The position numbers and the translations under genes are program-made. From contig NZ_WEGK01000004.1 of assembly GCF_009604405.1 (NCBI RefSeq), positions 1 to 64,000 on the forward strand: 64,000 nucleotides of DNA. The letters are read 5' to 3'. Shown in pieces: positions 1-8,468 of this stretch (its first letter is position 1; the number at the start of each line of letters is the position of its first letter). The stretch is from Nocardia macrotermitis. GTDB lineage: Bacteria; Actinomycetota; Actinomycetes; Mycobacteriales; Mycobacteriaceae. The notes beneath the pieces were generated by a model. It did no database searches, had not been told where the DNA came from, and worked only from the letters and a program-made list of their open reading frames with translations.

Positions 1-118
1 CTACACGGCGCTCTCCCGACCCGCGCACCACCGCACCACCCCCACGCGCCGGAACCGCCGCCATCCGCCGCCGCAACTCCGCCACCCGCTCATCCCGCCC
101 CACACCCAACGAACCCAT
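1..118 (-). CDS. imuA': ImuA'-like mutagenesis cassette protein, N-terminal fragment
   Basis: This is the first 39 codons of a gene that runs off the left edge of the window. The visible residues start MGSLGVGRDERVAELRRRM. The ImuA' family (RecA-fold, DnaE2/ImuB accessory protein for SOS-induced mutagenesis) is inferred from three things: the ERVAELRRRM-type start, a LexA box about 60 bases upstream on the same side, and the neighbourhood of guaA, because imuA' sits next to guaA in M. tuberculosis (Rv3395c/Rv3396c). The frame is open to base 2; a stop at bases 1-3 is in another frame. No convincing ribosome binding site precedes the chosen ATG, so the start is uncertain. The next gene outside the window should be imuB. 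Confidence 0.6.
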   Translation of the reverse strand, partial: MGSLGVGRDERVAELRRRMAAVPARGGGAVVRGSGERRV

Positions 119-458
119 CCTCGACCGCCCATCTCCACCGAGTGGATCCCAGCACCGATCCAGCTATCGATGTCAGTCGAATATACGTTCGATACACTCC
201 AAGCAAAACCTCCTCCCCCGCCCACCCCGAACAGCGTGACGACAGGTTGTAGTTGTCACTTGCAGGTCGCATCTGTCACTGGGCACGCGATCGGCCACGC
301 CAACGGCAAGCGCACTCACCTCACCCACACGCAGAGAGCACATCGCGGCCCACCGGCCCGGCTGATCACCACCACATCTGGATGACCGGCCGCAGCGCCG
401 GAAACCACCACGACAAGCCCGACCCACCCGCACGAATGCGACCGGATCGACGTCAAGG
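119..458. other. intergenic region upstream of the imuA'-like gene
   Basis: There is no convincing gene in these 340 bases. The only recognised element is the LexA box at 177-192. The remainder separates the end of the isochorismatase-like gene from the imuA' promoter; both genes point to the left. Confidence 0.6.
177..192 (-). promoter_or_regulatory. LexA (SOS) box
   Basis: TCGAATATACGTTCGA matches the actinobacterial SOS box TCGAAC-N4-GTTCGA with one mismatch (T for C at position 6). It lies 59 bases upstream of the imuA'-like start, a usual place for LexA control of the mutasome cassette. Confidence 0.75.
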
Positions 459-1187
459 TCATGCACCGACTACGCGAGCCGAGTGCCTCCCATCACCGGC
501 GTCCCCGGCAACGATCATGTCCAACACATCCGAGGCCGGGCGAACATCACCGAAGGACCGGTAGATGGTGCGCAACGTAGCGTTGTGAACGTGGTCGTGT
601 GGAGCCGCATTGGCATCAGCGACCATGATCACCCGGAAGCCGAGGGTGCTCGCATCGCGTGCGGACGACTCACAGCACACATTGGTGACAGTGCCGGTGA
701 TCAAGACCGTGTCGATTCCTTGCTGATCGAGTAGTTGCGGCAGCTCGCACCGACCGGGAAAGAAAGCACTGAACGCGGACTTCTCGACGAACAGATCCCG
801 AGAGCGGGCGTCCAACTCGTGCCATAATCGAGTCGGCAGTGGACCCGAACCACCTGAGCTGCTGTAGTTTTCGGCGATCCTCGGGCCGAAGAACTCGATC
901 ACCCGTGCGGTCGGCTCACCGCGCGCGGGCAGCACCCAGGCAACGACTCCGCCCGCGGACCGCACGGCGCGAGCCATATCGTTGATGTTCAGCACGATGC
1001 CACGGCAGTAGGCGCTCTCGCTCACATGGAACGGCACCATATCGATCACCACCAGCGCCGTGCGCCGGGCATCGAGGGCGGTGAACGCGAACCGCCGTCC
1101 ACGACGGGCCTCGTGGCGTGCGTATTCACGCTCGTCGATGTACCAATCGTGCAGTTCGACCGTCTGAGCACCGTCCTCGACATCCAC
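459..1187 (-). CDS. isochorismatase-family cysteine hydrolase
   Basis: This 242-residue cytosolic protein has the isochorismatase fold. The family's triad is visible: Asp in ALVVIDMV (near residue 49), Lys in LFVEKSAFSAF (near 137) and the nucleophile Cys in GTVTNVCCESSARDA (near 171), followed by the usual RDA motif. Members hydrolyse isochorismate, nicotinamide, N-carbamoyl compounds or ureas. The substrate cannot be told from the sequence, and no siderophore or menaquinone genes lie beside it. The first 40 residues before the fold are charged and somewhat variable; the ATG at 1187 is the most upstream start and is not supported by a clear Shine-Dalgarno sequence. It stands alone, with about 230 bases separating it from the divergent nucleotidyltransferase gene. 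Confidence 0.85.
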   Translation of the reverse strand: MDVEDGAQTVELHDWYIDEREYARHEARRGRRFAFTALDARRTALVVIDMVPFHVSESAYCRGIVLNINDMARAVRSAGGVVAWVLPARGEPTARVIEFFGPRIAENYSSSGGSGPLPTRLWHELDARSRDLFVEKSAFSAFFPGRCELPQLLDQQGIDTVLITGTVTNVCCESSARDASTLGFRVIMVADANAAPHDHVHNATLRTIYRSFGDVRPASDVLDMIVAGDAGDGRHSARVVGA

Positions 1188-1419
1188 GACGTTCAGCCTC
1201 TCACCCGGTCACCGGTAACCAGCCCGAGACGATGTCATTTGCCAGCAGTCCGCTGTCGATGCAGTACGACCTTGGCCAGTCTGCTCGGCAACGGCCAAAG
1301 GGCAAGTGCCGCATACCAACTGCCAGCGCGGCCGTCCACATCGGCAACAGGTTCGGGATCAACAGGTCCGGGGACAACAGCATCTCGTCGCTGATCGGAT
1401 GCTCGTAAGCTCGGTCGGT

Positions 1420-2076
1420 ATGGGTGACGAACTTCCGGTGGGTGGGCGTCCGATCGGGGTGGAAGAGTGTGAGCGGCGGTGGGAGGGGTGGGGGCCGGAG
1501 CAGGTGTTTGCGCGGCTGGCGGAGGTTTCCGCGCCTTGGGGGGTGGTCGGTGGGTGGGCGTTGGATTTGTTCGGGGGTGGGCAGGCCCGGGTGCATGCTG
1601 ATATCGAAATCGCTGTTCCCCGAGCCGCATTCGGGGAGGTCGCTGCTGTTCTTCGCGGATATGAGTGGGATGTCGTCGGGGAGGACACGGTGTGGGCCTA
1701 TGCCGATGTTGCCGATCATCCCGAACTCCACCAGACCTGGCTGCGGGATCCTGCCACCGGCAAATACCATCTCGATGTCTTCCGCGAACCGCACGACGGG
1801 GATCGGTGGATCTGCCGGCGGGACAACGCCATCACCCTGCCCTACACGGAACTGATCGAAACCGGGCCGGGCGGGGTGCCGTACGTCATCCCGGAGGTGG
1901 TGCTGCTGTTCAAAGCCAAGGCCAGGCGAGCGAAGGACGACGGCGACTTCGCGCGGACCCTGCCCCTGCTGTCACGACACCGCGTCGCACGACTGTCGGA
2001 ATGGCTCGCCCGCGTCCACCCGGGCCACGCATGGCTCGCCGCGTTGGCCGCGCGGACGCCGGTCGGCGAGCGATGA
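1420..2076 (+). CDS. LinB-like nucleotidyltransferase-fold protein
   Basis: The protein has about 218 residues from the ATG chosen here; another ATG at 1399 is in frame and equally possible. The key segment GGWALDLFGGGQARVHADIE is the minimal nucleotidyltransferase signature (GG-W-D followed by R-H-D-I-E-I) of the Pol-beta superfamily, in the branch containing lincosamide and aminoglycoside nucleotidyltransferases. Later motifs KYHLDVF and the Lys-rich helix LLFKAKARRAKDDGDF fit this branch. Most genomic members are uncharacterised, so drug resistance should not be assumed. It is followed after 63 bases by two small genes on the same strand. No regulatory site was recognised. Confidence 0.75.
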   Translation: MGDELPVGGRPIGVEECERRWEGWGPEQVFARLAEVSAPWGVVGGWALDLFGGGQARVHADIEIAVPRAAFGEVAAVLRGYEWDVVGEDTVWAYADVADHPELHQTWLRDPATGKYHLDVFREPHDGDRWICRRDNAITLPYTELIETGPGGVPYVIPEVVLLFKAKARRAKDDGDFARTLPLLSRHRVARLSEWLARVHPGHAWLAALAARTPVGER

Positions 2077-2139
2077 ATTCGGGGCGCGAATCACGTCCGA
2101 GCAGATGACCACGAGACATCGACGAAGGAGCAGGCCGCC

Positions 2140-2628
2140 ATGCGACCCGACGAGATCACCACCATCCTGAACCGGCCGATCAGCCAGGAGCTGCTGGCTC
2201 GCGACCTGCTGCGCATGGCCTATGTCGCCAAGGACGGCACGCCCCGCAACATCCCGATCGCCTTCACCTGGAACGGTACGCAGATCGTCGTCTGCACCGC
2301 GAAGAACGCCCCGAAACTTCCCTCGCTGCGACACAATCCCGAGGTCGCGCTCACCATCGACACCGAGGTGCATCCGCCGCAGATCCTGCTCATTCGCGGG
2401 CGCGCGGAACTGGACGTGGTCGACGGGATTCCGGCGGAGTACCTGCAGATGAACGGCAGTTACGAGATGACGCCCGAACAGCGCGTCGAATGGGAGGCCG
2501 AGGTCCACGCGCTCTACGACGGTATGGTCCGGATCGTCATCACCCCGACCTGGGTCAAACTCATCGACTTCGACACTACTCTGCCCACCGCGGTCGAAGA
2601 GCTGATCGCGCAGCGGCAGCGCGCCTGA
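2140..2628 (+). CDS. pyridoxamine 5'-phosphate oxidase-like flavin/F420 protein
   Basis: This 162-residue protein has the split-barrel fold of the PNPOx family. The pattern is a short helical start, a strand beginning LLRMAYVAKDGTPRNIPIAF, then LRHNPEVALTIDT and a later ILLIRGRAEL strand. Actinobacterial members of this size bind FMN, F420, heme or biliverdin and often reduce quinones or dyes; which applies here is not visible. The start is supported by an AAGGAG-type site about 10 bases upstream. It lies 15 bases before a VOC-family gene, so the two are probably co-transcribed. Confidence 0.8.
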   Translation: MRPDEITTILNRPISQELLARDLLRMAYVAKDGTPRNIPIAFTWNGTQIVVCTAKNAPKLPSLRHNPEVALTIDTEVHPPQILLIRGRAELDVVDGIPAEYLQMNGSYEMTPEQRVEWEAEVHALYDGMVRIVITPTWVKLIDFDTTLPTAVEELIAQRQRA

Positions 2629-2643
2629 ACCCGAGGAGAATCC

Positions 2644-3081
2644 ATGGCGATCCACCGGCTGGATCATGTCGGCATCGTGGTCGAGGATCTCGCGGCGGCC
2701 GTCGCGTTCTTCGTCGAACTGGGGTTGGAGGTGGAGGGCGAGGCGACGGTCGGCGGACCGTGGGCCGACGACCTGCTCGGACTGGACGGGGTGCGAGCGG
2801 ACATGGTCGTCGTGCGCACCCCGGACGGTCACGGCCGGGTCGAACTCTCGACGTTCCGCTCACCGCGGACCACCGACACCGCGCCGAACGTGCCAGTGCA
2901 CGCTCCGGGCATCCCGCGCCTGACATTCGTCGTCGACGAGGTCGAGGACGTCGTCGCACGCCTGCGCGCCCACGGCGGCGAACTCGTCGGCGCGATAGCC
3001 CGATACGAGGACCTCTGCCGCTACTGCTACGTCCGCGGCCCCGAGAACGTCATCATCGGGCTGGTCGAGGAACTCCACTGA
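2644..3081 (+). CDS. VOC-family (glyoxalase/dioxygenase superfamily) protein
   Basis: This single-unit protein of 145 residues has two beta-alpha-beta-beta-beta modules. The first opens with IHRLDHVGIVVEDL and the second with GIPRLTFVVDEVEDVVARL. The ending YVRGPENVIIGLVEEL is the usual closing strand and carries the metal-binding Glu position. Members include glyoxalase I, epimerases and extradiol dioxygenases; the substrate is unknown. A GAGGAG sequence lies just before the ATG, and the gene follows the PNPOx-like gene with a 15-base gap, suggesting one operon. Confidence 0.8.
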   Translation: MAIHRLDHVGIVVEDLAAAVAFFVELGLEVEGEATVGGPWADDLLGLDGVRADMVVVRTPDGHGRVELSTFRSPRTTDTAPNVPVHAPGIPRLTFVVDEVEDVVARLRAHGGELVGAIARYEDLCRYCYVRGPENVIIGLVEELH

Positions 3082-3548
3082 AGAGACAGCCGCGTGCCCG
3101 AGGGTCTCCGACGGACCTGATCTCCTCGATACTCAACCGCTACAGTAACTTTCGGCACATCCTTCGAATGGAAAGCCCGAATCGACTGTCCGGCAACACC
3201 ATCGGACAAACCCTGCAAATCCCCGAAGGCCCGGACACGCCCGGCGGATATCGACCGGATTGAGCCACAACGAGTCCCGCCCCGCCGCCGGAGCGGACAA
3301 CATCCGCCACCACGATCCGAACGGGCGATCGTGATGCGTTCGTGAGACGCGTTACCGCCGATTCGACGAAAAGCGATGCCGGCAGCGGAGAACATCGTCG
3401 ACAACCACCGTGACCTGCGTCAGCACCGAACCTCAGCCTCGGCTCTCACCCCGGAGAACGGTGAAACCCCGTCGCCGCGAGGTGCTCTCGTCAACCTCAT
3501 GGTTCCGAAGCAGGCCAGTCAGGATGGTTTTCGGCTATTCTCGCGCCC
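3082..3548 (+). other. intergenic region before the kinase gene
   Basis: About 470 bases without a credible gene. The frames that stay open are arginine-rich shadows. No hairpin, repeat or named binding site was recognised; the kinase promoter should be near its right end. Confidence 0.5.
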
Positions 3549-4679
3549 GTGACCGAACGCGCCCGTTCCACCGTAGGCCCCGACTATCTGGTCGCGGGCC
3601 GCTACCGCTTGCAGTCCAAACTCGGCGGCGGCGGTATGGGCGCGGTCTGGCTGGCACACGACCGGCTGCTCAACCGCGACGTCGCCATCAAACAGGTGCT
3701 GTCCACCGCGGGCCTGAGCGAGAACGAGGCCCGCGTGGTCCGCGATCGGATCGTGCACGAGGGCCGGGTCGCGGCCAAGCTGTCCCACGAACACGCCATC
3801 GCCGTCTACGACGTGGTGCTCGAGGCCGGCGAACCGTGGCTGGTGATGGAGTATCTGCCCTCCCGTAGCGTCGCCAAGGCGCTGGCGCTGGCCGACGCGC
3901 TCTCCCCGATCGAGGTGGCGCAGATCGGCGCACAGGTCGCCGACGCGCTGGCCACCGCGCACGCCGCGGGCATCGTGCACCGCGACATCAAGCCCGGCAA
4001 CATCCTGGTCGCCGATCGGGGCGCGGAGGTCGGCAAGGTCAAACTCAGCGACTTCGGTATCTCGCGCGGCGCGGGTGATCTGTCCGACGAGCCGGAGGAC
4101 GTCATCACCGGCACTCCCGCCTACCTACCGCCGGAGGTGGCGCGGGGCGCGCAGCCCACCGCCGCCAGCGACGTATTCTCGCTCGGCGCAACGCTGTACA
4201 CCGCGATCGAGGGGCATCCGCCCTACGGTCTCGAGGGGGACAACGACGTCATCGTGACGCGCGCCGCGATGGCCGAGATCATCCCGCCCACCCGCAGCGG
4301 CGCTCTGACCGCGGTGCTGTTGCACATGATGGAACCCGCACCGCAGCGCCGCCCCACCATGGCCGAGGCCCGCAACGAAATCCTCACCGCCGCATTCGGT
4401 CCCGGCACCGGGCCCTACATTCTCGGCGCGCCCGTCCGCACCGAGGACGGCACCATCCCCGCCTGGGCGGCCCGCAACTCCGCGGCCGGACTGCGCAGCC
4501 CGCACTCCACCCCGCTGCCGCGCCCGCCGCGCGTCAACGCCACCAATGCCCCTGCCCCGCAACGCAAGCCGGGCTTCACACTCGCCTCCCTCGGCCCCAA
4601 CGCCGCACCCTTGGCCGTCGCGGTCGGGCTGCTCATCGGCCTGCTGATCCTGATCGTCATCCTCATCGCGGTCATGTAA
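3549..4679 (+). CDS. membrane-anchored serine/threonine protein kinase
   Basis: This 376-residue Hanks-type kinase starts at GTG. Visible motifs are the glycine loop GGGGMGAVW (26-34), the ATP-anchoring Lys48 in VAIKQV, the catalytic loop IVHRDIKPGN with Asp146, DFG at 168-170 and the activation-segment end GTPAYLPPEV. The kinase domain ends near residue 275. A Pro/Ala-rich linker follows, and then one C-terminal membrane segment (about 350-374, PLAVAVGLLIGLLILIVILI) that ends the protein, so there is no extracellular sensor domain. It is probably tail-anchored and may sense through partners. It faces the response regulator gene convergently across a 43-bp tandem repeat. The substrate is unknown. 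Confidence 0.9.
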   Translation: MTERARSTVGPDYLVAGRYRLQSKLGGGGMGAVWLAHDRLLNRDVAIKQVLSTAGLSENEARVVRDRIVHEGRVAAKLSHEHAIAVYDVVLEAGEPWLVMEYLPSRSVAKALALADALSPIEVAQIGAQVADALATAHAAGIVHRDIKPGNILVADRGAEVGKVKLSDFGISRGAGDLSDEPEDVITGTPAYLPPEVARGAQPTAASDVFSLGATLYTAIEGHPPYGLEGDNDVIVTRAAMAEIIPPTRSGALTAVLLHMMEPAPQRRPTMAEARNEILTAAFGPGTGPYILGAPVRTEDGTIPAWAARNSAAGLRSPHSTPLPRPPRVNATNAPAPQRKPGFTLASLGPNAAPLAVAVGLLIGLLILIVILIAVM

Positions 4680-4688
4680 CCGCCCGAG

Positions 4689-4989
4689 TCCCACCGCAGC
4701 CCGAGCTCTCACCGCAACCCCGCGACACCACTCCCACCGCAGCCCGAGCCCTCACCGCAGCCCCGCGACACCACTCCCACCGCAGCCCGAGCCCTCACCG
4801 CAGCCCCGCGACACCGCCCCCGCGGCAGCCCGAGCTCTCGCCGCAACCCGGCAACACCGCTCCTGCGGCAGCCCGAGCTCTCGCCGCAACCCGGCAACAC
4901 CGCTCCTGCGGCAGCCCGAGCTCTCGCCGCAACCCGACGACACCGATCCCGCAGCAGCCCGAACCGCCGCCGCAGCCCGGAGAGACGCC
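4689..4989. repeat. 43-bp tandem repeat, seven units
   Basis: Seven head-to-tail 43-base units start at 4689, 4732, 4775, 4818, 4861, 4904 and 4947. Units 1-3 form one sub-family and 4-6 another (CACCGCAACC versus CGCCGCAACC types); unit 7 is degenerate. Each unit looks like two related halves of about 21 bases beginning CCGCAGCCC and CCGCAACCC. The array fills the space between the ends of the convergent kinase and response-regulator genes and shows no convincing coding sense in any frame. Confidence 0.9.
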
Positions 4990-4994
4990 TGAGG

Positions 4995-5645
4995 TCAGTC
5001 GATGCGGCGGCGATGCGCCCAGCGGGTCAACGCGTTCCGATTCGACTGCTGGGTTTTGCGAAGCACGTTGGAGGCGTGGGTTTCCACCGTCTTCACCGAG
5101 ATGAACAGGGATTCGGCGATCTCCCGATAGGTGTAGCCGCGGGCGAGCAGCCGCAGCACCTCGAGTTCGCGCGGGGTCAGCGAATCCAGCTCCGGATCCA
5201 GCGGCGGTTCGGGGGCCGGGGAACGCCCGGTGAACGAATCCAGGACGAAACCGGCCAGCCGCGGACTGAACACCGCGTCCCCACCGGCCACGCGCCGGAT
5301 CCCGTCGGCCAGTTCCGGCCCGGAGATGGTCTTGGTGACGTAGCCGCGCGCACCCGCCCGAATCACCGCGATCACGTCCTCGGCGGCGTCGGATACGCTC
5401 AGCGCCAAGCACACCGGGCCCGGACCGTCGTGTCCGAGGCCGTGCAGTACCGCGACGCCACCACCATCGGGCATGTGCACATCCAGGAGCACCACATCCG
5501 GCTTCGCGGCGGCGATCCCGGCGACGGCCTCGGCCACCGCCCCCGCCTCACCGACGACATCCATATCGGATTCCCGCCCCAGCTCGGCCCGCACACCCGA
5601 GCGGAACACGGCATGGTCGTCGACCAGAAACACCCGGATGGACAC
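4995..5645 (-). CDS. NarL/LuxR-type response regulator (EsrR-like)
   Basis: This 216-residue two-domain regulator has a receiver domain (1-120) with the acidic pair Asp9/Asp10, phosphoacceptor Asp55 in VVLLDVHMP and Lys in GYVTKT, and a C-terminal LuxR helix-turn-helix (about 148-212, LTPRELEVLRLLARGYTYRE, then VKTVETHASNVLRK). It is encoded downstream of a PspC-domain sensor kinase on the same strand, 209 bases away, and is its likely partner. With the divergent PspC/toast-rack gene at 9.65 kb this resembles the EsrISR envelope-stress system of Corynebacterium glutamicum. That assignment is by architecture and synteny, not by alignment. Confidence 0.9.
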   Translation of the reverse strand: MSIRVFLVDDHAVFRSGVRAELGRESDMDVVGEAGAVAEAVAGIAAAKPDVVLLDVHMPDGGGVAVLHGLGHDGPGPVCLALSVSDAAEDVIAVIRAGARGYVTKTISGPELADGIRRVAGGDAVFSPRLAGFVLDSFTGRSPAPEPPLDPELDSLTPRELEVLRLLARGYTYREIAESLFISVKTVETHASNVLRKTQQSNRNALTRWAHRRRID

Positions 5646-5854
5646 TGCATCTCCTCACCTGAGACCGGAACTCACACACATGCCGGGCATGGCACATCGT
5701 CATCATCGGTACCACATCACGTCCCGCCCCGTACTCGTCATGCATGCTCGATGCGCGAACACATCGGCGGAATGCCGCAGCGGCACGGGCCGTGCCCGGA
5801 CGCGGGCTCGCCCCATCGATCCTCACATCGGCTGCCCGCGGAACAGGTTGCGAC

Positions 5855-7231
5855 TCAATGTCTTCCGAAATCGGACTCGGGAACAGTGGCGGGTTCGGGT
5901 GTGTCTCCCAGTCCACCGATATCCGGCCCATCCCCCGATCCCCCGAACTCCGTGGCGGCACCCGGTCCCTCGGCACCCGACACATCCTCCGCCCCCTCGG
6001 AATCATTGCGCGGCAACGTGATCCGCACCTCGGTACCCCGCCCCGGCGTCGAATCGATCACCACCGTGCCGCCCCGACGCTCGATCCGGGCGTGAATGGA
6101 TTTGGCCAACCCCTGACGATCGGCGGGAATATCGGCGGGATCGAAACCGGCCCCGCGATCGCGCACGAAAACACCCACCTGATGCGGTTCGACCTCCGCG
6201 AACAGATCGATGGTGGGCACCCCGGCATGTTTGGCGGCATTCACCAGCGCCTCGCGAGTTGCCCCCAGCAGCGCGGTGAAATGCTCACGGGGCAGCCCGA
6301 ATCCGGTATCGCCCGGATCCATCGACACATCCCCGACGGTCACCGGCGCGACCTTCACCCCGTGCTGATCCTCCACCTCACCGGCGATGGTGCGCAGCGC
6401 GGCGGCCAGGCTCGACTGGGCGGGCGTGGCATCCTCGAACAGCCATTTGCGCAGCTCCCGCTCCTGACTGCGGGCCAGCCGCACCACTTCTTGAGAATCC
6501 CCGGCCTGCCGCTGGATCAGCGCCAACGTCTGCAACACCGAATCGTGCAGGTGCGAGGCGATCTCCTCGCGCTCCTCGTTGCGGATGCGGGCGGCGCGCT
6601 CGGAGTTCAGCGCCCGCATCATCCGCAGCCACAGCGGCACCGTCAGCAGCCCGACCCCGATCAGCGTGACCGCGACCGCGATCAGCGCCGACCCCAGCGA
6701 GCCCAGATCGATCCGGCCCAGCACCACCACGCCCAGCCCGACCACGATCAACGTCGCGCCCGCCACGATGCGCGTCCAGGTGAGCACCGTGGGCCGCGCG
6801 GGCAGCCCGAACATCGAGCGCGGACCCTCCGCGTCGAATTCCCGCCACACCAGCGCCGCGCCCACCGCGACCACGACGATCGGCCCGACCACCCGGGCCG
6901 CACTACCGCTGAACAGCCACGACATCGAAACCGCCAGCGCCACGCCCAGTAGCGCCAGCCCGGCCGCCTGCCGCCGCTCCCGAGCCGTCGGCGCGGGTCC
7001 CTGCGCCCCGGACGGGGTGAAGATCCACAGCATCGCGTACGCGGCGATGCCCGCCCCCATCAGCGCCGACAGCAACACGAAGGTGACGCGCACCTTGAAC
7101 ACGTCGACCCCGAGATGATCGGCGATCCCCCCGGCCACCCCGCCCACCACACGACCACCGGACCGCCGCTGCATACGCGGCGCGGCGACCTCGACCCCAC
7201 GGGCATCGAAAGCGGGCATGGACGGATACAT
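5855..7231 (-). CDS. PspC-domain sensor histidine kinase (EsrS-like)
   Basis: This 458-residue membrane kinase has an N-terminal PspC domain (about 20-75, GGRVVGGVAGGIADHLGVD), further membrane segments at about 92-110, 114-128, 155-173 and 182-202, a HisKA_3 segment with EEIASHLHDSVLQ (phospho-His near 229) and a HATPase domain with EALVNAAKHA and RDRGAGFD. The C-terminal 50 residues are an acidic, Gly/Ser-rich tail. The frame is open upstream to 7417, but that extension is made of the 24-bp DNA repeat and reads as an 8-residue repeat, so the ATG at 7231 was preferred. GAGG lies only one base before it, and a second ATG four codons on is possible. Partner regulator: the gene ending at 4995. 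Confidence 0.88.
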   Translation of the reverse strand: MYPSMPAFDARGVEVAAPRMQRRSGGRVVGGVAGGIADHLGVDVFKVRVTFVLLSALMGAGIAAYAMLWIFTPSGAQGPAPTARERRQAAGLALLGVALAVSMSWLFSGSAARVVGPIVVVAVGAALVWREFDAEGPRSMFGLPARPTVLTWTRIVAGATLIVVGLGVVVLGRIDLGSLGSALIAVAVTLIGVGLLTVPLWLRMMRALNSERAARIRNEEREEIASHLHDSVLQTLALIQRQAGDSQEVVRLARSQERELRKWLFEDATPAQSSLAAALRTIAGEVEDQHGVKVAPVTVGDVSMDPGDTGFGLPREHFTALLGATREALVNAAKHAGVPTIDLFAEVEPHQVGVFVRDRGAGFDPADIPADRQGLAKSIHARIERRGGTVVIDSTPGRGTEVRITLPRNDSEGAEDVSGAEGPGAATEFGGSGDGPDIGGLGDTPEPATVPESDFGRH

Positions 7232-7738
7232 ACCTCGATACTGACATGCCCCACCGACACCGAACATCGGGGAAGTACCCCATTTCCACCCCGACCGCCT
7301 GATCACGCTCCACGCCGACCGCCGAATCACGCTCCACCCCACTGCCGGATCACGCTCCACCCCGACCACCGGATCACGCTCCACCCCAACCGCCGGATCA
7401 CATTCCACCCCGACCACCGCAGGCCCGGTCCGCCCTACGAGATGCTGCGGTCCGGGAGTGCACTGCCCCGACCCGGATCACCCGGATCGCGAACCGATTC
7501 GGCCTGGTAGCGGGACCGTCGCGGCTGTCCGGACCGGACACCGATCCGGACACGGCCGTGCGATGCGGTGGCCGTTCCGGAAAACCGGTTACAGCCATCG
7601 GGACCAGCAATTTCCCTGCGGCCGAAGGGTTTACGCCGGTGAAGCGCCTTGGTGAACACCCATAACCTGGGTCCGGGTCGTCGAGATCCAGGCGGTTCGC
7701 CCTCCGGCGGATCGCAGGAGTTCAGGGGAGGACATCCA
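7232..7738. other. divergent intergenic region, sensor kinase / porin
   Basis: About 500 bases between two divergent genes. It holds a 24-bp tandem repeat (7291-7409) and must carry the promoters for both the sensor kinase and the porin. Apart from the repeat no binding site was recognised. Confidence 0.6.
7291..7409. repeat. 24-bp tandem repeat, five units
   Basis: Five units of 23-24 bases with the core CCGACCGCCGGATCACGCTCC start at 7291, 7315, 7339, 7362 and 7386, and a partial sixth follows. The array ends 60 bases upstream of the sensor kinase start and could place repeated protein sites in its promoter. Confidence 0.85.
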
Positions 7739-8374
7739 ATGCACATCGCATCCGCATTCGTCGCCGTCGCCACCGCGGTGGGACTGGGACTCACCGCACC
7801 GTTCGCGGCGGCGGACACCGGTGCACCGCACGAGAAGACGATCAGTGCCGAGGGATTCACCTTCACGGTGGGGCACAAGGACAATGCCGTCCATCCGGTG
7901 GCGCCGATGAACGGCATGCCGACCAGCCGCGAGGTCTATCTGGACAACACCTCCTACGGCCGGTTCGACGGACCGGGCACCGGCAAGATCCGCACCGGCT
8001 ACTTCGTCGCCTGCGCCGTCGACCTGGACGTGTCGTTCAGCGTCAACGCCGGAGCCGGCCTGGATGCCGGGGCGACCGCCGGCGTCGACGTCGGCGACGT
8101 GGTCACCCCCAGCGCCGGGGTGAGCATCGGCCCCAGCGTGAACGCGGGCATCGACACCGCGCTCACCATCACCCCCGGCACCATCACCGATGTCCGGGTG
8201 GCCGAGAAGACCCTCACCCCGGGACGCACCGGCTACATCGTCAGCCGCGACTTCCAGGTCCGGGTGAACGATTGCGGCGGACCGCTGACCGTGCAGGCGT
8301 ACACCGTCATCGAGGCATCCTCCCCGCAGGTCGACGGGGGCGACTGGGTGATGGGCGATCCGGTCGTGATGTGA
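7739..8374 (+). CDS. MspA-family porin
   Basis: This 211-residue secreted protein has a signal peptide (about 1-26, hydrophobic core FVAVATAVGLGLTAPFAAA, cut near ADT). The mature part carries MspA-family signatures: SREVYLDNTSYGRF, TGKIRTGYFVACAVDL, Gly/Ala-rich strands GAGLDAGATAGVDVGD that form the barrel stem, and the closing VNDCGGPLTVQAYT. Two cysteines are present, as in many nocardial members. The family forms octameric water-filled channels in the mycolate outer membrane. The start is supported by AGGGGAGG 6-8 bases upstream; a longer open frame to 7649 has no such site. It is a stand-alone gene inserted between the two halves of the EsrISR-like system. Confidence 0.9.
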   Translation: MHIASAFVAVATAVGLGLTAPFAAADTGAPHEKTISAEGFTFTVGHKDNAVHPVAPMNGMPTSREVYLDNTSYGRFDGPGTGKIRTGYFVACAVDLDVSFSVNAGAGLDAGATAGVDVGDVVTPSAGVSIGPSVNAGIDTALTITPGTITDVRVAEKTLTPGRTGYIVSRDFQVRVNDCGGPLTVQAYTVIEASSPQVDGGDWVMGDPVVM

Positions 8375-8468
8375 ACTCGACGCGCCTGTCACCGAATCGG
8401 GCCGGGGCACTGTCGAATACGCGTCGCCCCCGGTTGACGGCGCACTACCTCGATGCCAGGCTTGCCCG

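Noticed and set aside
1420..2076. Aminoglycoside or lincosamide resistance gene
   Set aside because: Only the general nucleotidyltransferase signature is visible; the family is mostly uncharacterised, so no resistance claim is made.
4689..4989. CRISPR array
   Set aside because: Units are directly adjacent without unique spacers and there are no cas genes; the same holds for the 24-, 75- and 21-bp arrays.
4709..5412. Minus-strand frames across the 43-bp repeat
   Set aside because: They only restate the DNA repeat and a shadow of the response regulator gene.
7232..7417. 62-residue extension of the sensor kinase made of GVERDPAV repeats
   Set aside because: It is a direct reading of the 24-bp DNA repeat; the PspC domain starts after the ATG at 7231.
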